Source: Bacteroides faecium (lineage in GTDB: Bacteria > Bacteroidota > Bacteroidia > Bacteroidales > Bacteroidaceae). Taken from it: DNA of 64,000 bases. Below are positions 59,224 through 64,000 of this stretch, one piece after another (position 1 is the first letter of the stretch; the number at the start of each line of letters is the position of its first letter). Below the pieces are notes generated by a model. It ran no database searches. It saw nothing but the letters and a program-made list of their open reading frames with translations, and was not told the origin of the DNA. The translations under genes and the position numbers were made by a program. The stretch covers positions 5,890,001 through 5,954,000 of the forward strand of contig NZ_CP050831.1 in the NCBI RefSeq assembly GCF_012113595.1. Direction: 5' to 3'.

Positions 59224-60513
59224 TTAAGCCAAATAATCAGGTTCTTTTTCACCGATCATGTTACGCAATGTCTGTTTTACCATTCTCCATTGAGTGAACA
59301 AGTCATGTTCCGGCTGGTGCTCGAAATCGTGCATCGGGCTCTTGCAGAAGAATGACAGCCAAGTCTGGATGCCACACATGCCTGCACGCATTGCCAAGTC
59401 ACTGAACAATACGAGGTCCAGTGCGATAGGAGCGGCAAGGATAGAGTCGCGGCAAAGGAAGTTCACCTTGATTTCCATCGGGTAACCCATCCATCCGAAG
59501 ATGTCAATGTTGTCCCATGCTTCTTTGTTGTCCTTGCGGGGCGGGTAATAGTTGATACGTACTTTATGGTAAACGTCTCCGTAGAGATCAGGATATTTTT
59601 CAGGTTCGAAGATAGTGTCGATAACAGACAGCTTGCTGACTTCTTTTGTCTTGAAGTTGTCCGGATCGTCGAGCACTTCACCATCACGGTTGCCGAGGAT
59701 ATTGGTAGAGAACCAGCCGTTCACACCCAGCATACGGGTTTTGAACATCGGAGCCAATACGGTTTTCATCAGTGTCTGGCCGCTCTTGAAGTCTTTACCT
59801 GAGATAGGTACTTGTTTTTGTTTGGAGAATTCCCACATAGCAGGAGTATCCACACACAAGTTAGGAGCACCCATTACGAACGGAGCATCTTCCGCAATGG
59901 CAGCATATGCATAACACATACTCGGAGAAATCACTTCCGTGTTGTTGTCCTTCATTGCCTTTTCCAAAGCAGCGAGTGACATGTGTTCGTCAGACAATGG
60001 AATGTAGATTTCAGTACTTGCAGCCCAAAGCACAACGACGCGTTCGCAGTTGTTGGCAGCCTTGAAGTCGCGGATGTCCTGGCGAAGTTGTTCCACCATT
60101 TCCCAGCGTGTAGCAGCTTTCTTGATATGTGTTCCGTTCAGACGTTTTGCCCAATTGTGGTCGAAAGCAGCCGGCATCGGTTTGATAGCTTCCAATTCGT
60201 CCTTTACTCCGTTCAGGTCTTTTTCTTTCAAGACCTCAGCGTACATGGCAGCTTCATATGCGTTATCCGGGAAAATGTCCCATCCGCCGAAAACAATGTC
60301 GTTCAAATCCGTCAAGGGCACGACGTCCTTGATGAGTTTTTCTTCGTTGTTTTCCATGCGCATTGTGGCTAACTGGGTAATAGATCCTATCGGTTTTGCC
60401 AGTCCCTTGCGAGAGGCTAGTGTACCTACAATCATTGTGGTAGCAACCGCACCACCGACTCCAACTACCAACACACCGAGACGTCCGGTAGCGGGTTTAA
60501 TTTCTTGTTTCAT
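59224..60513 (-). CDS. ino1: Inositol-3-phosphate synthase (myo-inositol phosphate synthase)
   Basis: This 429-residue enzyme turns glucose 6-phosphate into inositol 3-phosphate using NAD. The N-terminal Rossmann motif GVLVVGVGGAVATTMIVG binds NAD, and the FSTNILGNRDGEVL and SVIDTIFEP segments are typical of the catalytic part. NCERVVVLWAASTEI is also a family segment. It is the first gene of the minus-strand inositol-lipid cluster and supplies the head group for the next enzymes. Confidence 0.93.
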   Translation of the reverse strand: MKQEIKPATGRLGVLVVGVGGAVATTMIVGTLASRKGLAKPIGSITQLATMRMENNEEKLIKDVVPLTDLNDIVFGGWDIFPDNAYEAAMYAEVLKEKDLNGVKDELEAIKPMPAAFDHNWAKRLNGTHIKKAATRWEMVEQLRQDIRDFKAANNCERVVVLWAASTEIYIPLSDEHMSLAALEKAMKDNNTEVISPSMCYAYAAIAEDAPFVMGAPNLCVDTPAMWEFSKQKQVPISGKDFKSGQTLMKTVLAPMFKTRMLGVNGWFSTNILGNRDGEVLDDPDNFKTKEVSKLSVIDTIFEPEKYPDLYGDVYHKVRINYYPPRKDNKEAWDNIDIFGWMGYPMEIKVNFLCRDSILAAPIALDLVLFSDLAMRAGMCGIQTWLSFFCKSPMHDFEHQPEHDLFTQWRMVKQTLRNMIGEKEPDYLA

Positions 60514-60546
60514 TTCTATTCTATTAAAATTAAACTAAAATTGATG

Positions 60547-60554
60547 CAAAAATA
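60547..60554 (-). promoter_or_regulatory. Bacteroides -7 element for the inositol-lipid operon
   Basis: The minus strand reads TATTTTTG, 34 bp upstream of the ino1 ATG. No clear -33 element. Confidence 0.45.
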
Positions 60555-60621
60555 AGATTAATTAATTACTAATACGAGCTTTGTTTGCTATATAAACATT
60601 GCAATTAGCAGGATTTAACTT

Positions 60622-63174
60622 TTAAAAGGTCATGTGGAGACTTATTCTCAAACCGGACTTGTCAATTCCCGGAGAATCGCGGTAAGTAAGCCGCCACACG
60701 TAGTCCAAACGTAACACCTTAAAAATGTTTTCAATACCTACTCCTGCTTCTACGTAAGGCGTTTTTCCCATTGTACGGGTATCCGCAATCGGAAAAGCGA
60801 ACAAATCATCACTGAATGCAGGATTGTTCTTGTCGCTCAAATGTCCGTACAGCCCACGACAGGAAACTATTTCACGCCATTTCAGTTTTTTCAACAACGG
60901 AACACGATTGAACAACCACCCGTTGAGGAAATAGGTGACATCCCATGAGAAATATTCATCGTTCATAAACTCCATTGCGTTCATCAATGAGTAAGATTCC
61001 GGCTGGATGGTATAGGAAAGATTGGCGTTGGGCATGATAAGCAACGGGAACGGTACTTTATCCCACACTTTCCCTGCTTTCAATATCACATCCGTATAGC
61101 CGAAAGCGGAGAACCAAAATCGTTTTTGGACGCCGGCTTCGGTATGGTTGTATGTATAGTCGCTGCCCAGGATTCCCTTCCCGGCGATGGTATGCGACAG
61201 GGTAAACACGGGAGCATCCAGGGATACGGGGAAACGGTTCCATTGGGTCTGGAAGAACTTCTCGTTCGGAGCGTAACGCAGTTTCAGCTCTGCCGCACTG
61301 GTAGAAAAATCTTTTACCGGAGTGAAGGAATCGCCTTGCTTCAGCAGAAAGGGAATCAGGTAAGAGGATTCGTCCGTCCGCCTGCGCGCTGTCAGTTGGA
61401 AAGAGAAACCGGAGTAAAATTCATTGGTATAGGTCATTTCCGCTTGTTGGAAATAGCCGATACGGTCGTCTTTCTCACGTTTCAAGGCGAGGAATACGTT
61501 GTCCTTGCTTGTATAAAGATAATTTTGCCCGTATTGGTTGACATCTGATTCGTAACGCAATTTCAGCGAATGAATGGGAAATTCATTGGCATATTCTTTC
61601 TTTTTCTTGAAGGAGTATTCCAGTTCCGCCAGCCCTTTCATTCTCTCGTCTTTGAAACCGTAGGCGATGTAGCCTTTACCGAACAGGTGCGGGTTGAGCC
61701 AGGCGGTGGTCATTCCCCCGCCACGGATACGGACGCCTTCGAGCGTATTGCCGCTGACGGTGGCATTCATCGGGCCGATATAGAAAAGAGGGGCTTCTTT
61801 CGATGTGGGGATATAGCCGGTAAAGAGGATGGAGAGTACTTTCTCCGTCCAGTAATAAACCGGATAACCGCGCAGTTGTGCCATCAGCCGGTCTACCGAA
61901 TTCTCCTGTTGCGAGATGGCGGCTTGCGGACGGTTCTCCGCCCAGAAAGATTCGGGGCGTGCCAGGGCTGCCGTTTCTTCGATGATGCGTTCCGGCTTGC
62001 CGAAGGCTTTGTCCGCTTCGGCGGTCGGCGTGAAGGCGTAGTTGCTGTAATCCGCCACGCGACGGGCGAAGATGCCGTCCTGTCCTTCGGTCAGCTTGAA
62101 TTCTACGGTGATACTTTCGTGGTCGAGCAGGCGCGTACCATCTTCGGCACGTTTAAATTCCTGTTCGAGCAACATATAATCTACAAAGTTCAGGTTTATC
62201 TTTTTCGGGAAGTTAAATACGGCACGTTTCACAAAGTAAGTAGAGTCGAGCGTGACATACAGATGCCCGTTGAAGCCGAAAGACTCGGAGTTGAAAGGGG
62301 TAAAAGCGAGGTCTACGCAAGGCTCGCCCGCTATCTGCAACGTATCCATCAGGTAGTATTTATAGAATCCTGTGCCGATACGGGACAGGGGGCTGACAAA
62401 CTTATTGGTGAAGAGGGAGATGTTGTTCTCGTAGATGTCCACGTCCTTGAAAACTTCATTGATGGCTGCCTGCATGCCCTGTTTAGAGAGAAATTCGTCG
62501 ACACCGGCTTGCTTGCGTCCTTTCACCCATTGTTTTTCCGAACGGGGAGATTTCCGGTAATAGTCCGTAGCGAGCAGTTCGCGGGCGGATACGGTGAGAA
62601 TCGGCTTTCCGGTGACGGCAGAGGTGTCTACGTATTCGGTGAGGAAATCAAATTTGCGGTAGAGCCATTTCTTCTGTTTCTCTTCGTCGAAGTTATTCAA
62701 CGCGAAGGTGGTCTTTTCGTAACGCTCGCGTTGCCAGAAGTCTTTTTCGTAAGGGGAATAGTTGTCGCGGCTTTCAATCATCCGGCGGACAAACTCTACG
62801 GCAGGATTATCTTTTTTCCGGTAGTGCTCGCGTTTGGGTTTCACTACGACTTCGGAGAGGTCATACGAGGTAGGTGAAAGCGCTACTTTGTAGGATGCGT
62901 TACGGGCAGGACGAATGTTCCGGCTATCGTCATTATAGCCGATTACGGAAATCACAAGTACTGCTTCGGAACGGTTGGTCTTGAAATAGAAGCGTCCGTC
63001 GCTTCCGGTAGTAGTTCCCTCGGTCGTGTCTTTCAAACGTACAGATGCATAAGGCAGGGGTTCTTTTGTCAGAGAATCAGTAACCACACCCTGTACCACA
63101 TACTGTGCACTAAGGGGAATACTGATTGTCAATAAAAGAAAGAGCGTCGATATACCTTTCATCATTAATCTCAT
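60622..63174 (-). CDS. DUF5686/carboxypeptidase-regulatory-like outer-membrane protein
   Basis: This 850-residue protein has a signal peptide (about 1-23) and an N-terminal carboxypeptidase-regulatory-like beta domain (about 25-110; VVQGVVTDSLTKEPLPYASVRLKDTTEGTTTGSDGRFYF). The large rest matches DUF5686 and ends in beta-barrel-like strands with aromatic C-terminus (LRISLHMTF). It is probably a barrel in the outer membrane. No SusD-like partner is present, and the plug domain of TonB-dependent receptors is missing. Confidence 0.82.
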   Translation of the reverse strand: MRLMMKGISTLFLLLTISIPLSAQYVVQGVVTDSLTKEPLPYASVRLKDTTEGTTTGSDGRFYFKTNRSEAVLVISVIGYNDDSRNIRPARNASYKVALSPTSYDLSEVVVKPKREHYRKKDNPAVEFVRRMIESRDNYSPYEKDFWQRERYEKTTFALNNFDEEKQKKWLYRKFDFLTEYVDTSAVTGKPILTVSARELLATDYYRKSPRSEKQWVKGRKQAGVDEFLSKQGMQAAINEVFKDVDIYENNISLFTNKFVSPLSRIGTGFYKYYLMDTLQIAGEPCVDLAFTPFNSESFGFNGHLYVTLDSTYFVKRAVFNFPKKINLNFVDYMLLEQEFKRAEDGTRLLDHESITVEFKLTEGQDGIFARRVADYSNYAFTPTAEADKAFGKPERIIEETAALARPESFWAENRPQAAISQQENSVDRLMAQLRGYPVYYWTEKVLSILFTGYIPTSKEAPLFYIGPMNATVSGNTLEGVRIRGGGMTTAWLNPHLFGKGYIAYGFKDERMKGLAELEYSFKKKKEYANEFPIHSLKLRYESDVNQYGQNYLYTSKDNVFLALKREKDDRIGYFQQAEMTYTNEFYSGFSFQLTARRRTDESSYLIPFLLKQGDSFTPVKDFSTSAAELKLRYAPNEKFFQTQWNRFPVSLDAPVFTLSHTIAGKGILGSDYTYNHTEAGVQKRFWFSAFGYTDVILKAGKVWDKVPFPLLIMPNANLSYTIQPESYSLMNAMEFMNDEYFSWDVTYFLNGWLFNRVPLLKKLKWREIVSCRGLYGHLSDKNNPAFSDDLFAFPIADTRTMGKTPYVEAGVGIENIFKVLRLDYVWRLTYRDSPGIDKSGLRISLHMTF

Positions 63175-63202
63175 ACCTTATATCCTATTGAATTGAGCGG
63201 GG

Positions 63203-63210
63203 CAAAGGTA
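63203..63210 (-). promoter_or_regulatory. Bacteroides -7 element for the DUF5686 gene
   Basis: The minus strand reads TACCTTTG, 29 bp upstream of the ATG at 63174. Confidence 0.45.
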
Positions 63211-63270
63211 CGGGTATTTGAGTTCAAAAAAAGGTCTGTTTGACGGAAGAACTGTTCTTATTTGACACAA

Positions 63271-64000
63271 TCAAGGAAAAACAATCTGAAATTTGGTCAA
63301 TCCGTCGGCATAAGTCCGCAATGAAAAGGTGCACCCGTGGCGCATCAGTACTTCGCGGATAAAGATAAGGCCGATGCCCTGCCCGTTCGGTTTGGTAGAG
63401 AAGAAAGGGCTGAACAGTTTCGCTTCCGTTTCTTTATTGATGCCTTTGCCGTTGTCTGTGATTTCGATAGTGGCGGGAGACAAGGTACGGATGATGATTT
63501 CACCGTCTGTCCCGATGCTTTCGGCATCTGTTTCGATACTTTCGACGGCGTTCTTGATGATGTTCACAAGTACTTGCTCGAAGAGGGCGGCGTCCAGCAT
63601 GACGTCTTTCAGGCTTTCGTCCGGTTCCATGCGGAGCTTGATATGGCGGTCGTTGCACATTCCTTCCATGAAACGTTTGCAGGTAAAAGCCAGGTCGTTC
63701 AGGTTGACGGGCGAGACGGTAGGCTCGGGTATCTTCACAACGTCGGCGAAGCGGGTGATGAAACGGCTCATGGAGAAGCAGCGTTCGGTACACACACGCA
63801 TCACGTCGCAGATGTCGTCCATGCCTTCTTCGGTGGAAAGGGCTTGTTCTACGGTGTCCAGTGTGGAAGTGATGCCGGCGGTCGTGTTGTTCACTTCATG
63901 GGCTATCATGCGGATTACCTTCTCGTAGGCTTTCTTTTCGGCTTTCATCACTTCGTCCGTCAGGCTTTCTACGAGGAAGAAAGGGTGTTGGAATCCATGG
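63271..64000 (-). CDS. Sensor histidine kinase, C-terminal part (N-terminus beyond the right edge)
   Basis: The frame is open to the window edge; a start at 63951 or 63948 would cut off clear coding sequence (HGFQHPFFLVESLTDEVMK). The visible part has an H box (MIAHEVNNTTAGITSTLDT), an N box (LVNIIKNAVESI), a G1 box (DNGKGINKETEAKLFSPFFSTKPNGQ) and a G2 box (GIGLIFIREVL). HEVNN is the NtrB-like form of the phosphorylation site. An NtrC-type regulator gene may lie further right. Confidence 0.88.
   Translation of the reverse strand, partial: HGFQHPFFLVESLTDEVMKAEKKAYEKVIRMIAHEVNNTTAGITSTLDTVEQALSTEEGMDDICDVMRVCTERCFSMSRFITRFADVVKIPEPTVSPVNLNDLAFTCKRFMEGMCNDRHIKLRMEPDESLKDVMLDAALFEQVLVNIIKNAVESIETDAESIGTDGEIIIRTLSPATIEITDNGKGINKETEAKLFSPFFSTKPNGQGIGLIFIREVLMRHGCTFSLRTYADGLTKFQIVFP

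Noticed and set aside
61570..62877. 435-codon open frame on the plus strand inside the DUF5686 gene
   Set aside because: Shadow of the opposite strand: no recognisable motifs, and the minus-strand gene has signal peptide, domain and barrel features.
1..64000. tRNA or rRNA genes
   Set aside because: I looked through all intergenic gaps and saw no cloverleaf consensus (GGTTCAAATCC-type T arm with CCA end) or rRNA sequence.

Overview
The window is about 64 kb of chromosome from a gut Bacteroides, close to B. thetaiotaomicron, ovatus or xylanisolvens. The signs are Bacteroides-type promoters (TTTG, 19-20 nt, TAnnTTTG), SusC/BtuB-type outer-membrane receptors, a tnaA gene of the Bacteroides type, gldE-ssb-mutY order, a vitamin B12 surface-capture operon, and the inositol-lipid gene cluster known from this genus. 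I see no tRNA, rRNA, CRISPR array or complete insertion sequence.

Region by region. (1) 1-6795: a tolC-hlyD-ABC ATPase-permease efflux operon on the minus strand, divergent from an NtrC-type response regulator and its kinase; the shared control region holds a sigma-54 promoter and paired operator sites. (2) 6854-13025: ordinary housekeeping and envelope genes (AI-2E-type transporter, glycosyltransferase, LolC/E-like permease, aminotransferase, fucose-isomerase-like protein). (3) 13026-17777: a low-density region with an orphan PL8 polysaccharide lyase, two small genes, a broken AraC-type regulator fragment, and arrays of short DNA words repeated every 22 bp. (4) 17778-26430: PHP phosphatase, ABC-F ATPase, DUF3805 protein, transglutaminase-like protein, a PhoB/PhoR-like pair and a thioredoxin-like lipoprotein. 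(5) 26431-31974: a cobalamin riboswitch and a btuB-btuG-DUF4465 operon. (6) 32253-40588: tnaA, small genes, phosphopantetheinyl transferase, gldE, ssb, mutY, HU, a 30-residue ribosome-associated-type peptide and RNase G. (7) 40589-43521: an acetyltransferase gene in two pieces around an AAA-ATPase/PD-(D/E)XK gene, plus a remnant of a second gene of that family. (8) 43522-48089: a 1083-residue coiled-coil surface lipoprotein behind a 301-bp invertible promoter segment, with a tyrosine recombinase next to it; the promoter points away from the gene, so the sequenced copy is in the OFF state. (9) 48295-52642: a compact, GC-rich phage-like cassette (DUF4248, replication-type protein, DnaB helicase, HU-like protein, small coiled-coil protein, amidase). 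(10) 52705-64000: a zinc metalloprotease, the six-gene inositol-lipid cluster, a DUF5686 outer-membrane protein and the C-terminal part of a histidine kinase.

The strongest candidates for something undescribed are the 22-bp-phased intergenic word arrays, the AAA-ATPase/PD-(D/E)XK gene that appears to behave as an inserting element, and the phage-like DnaB-HU-amidase cassette downstream of the recombinase. Functions come from motif recognition by eye; no database search was run.
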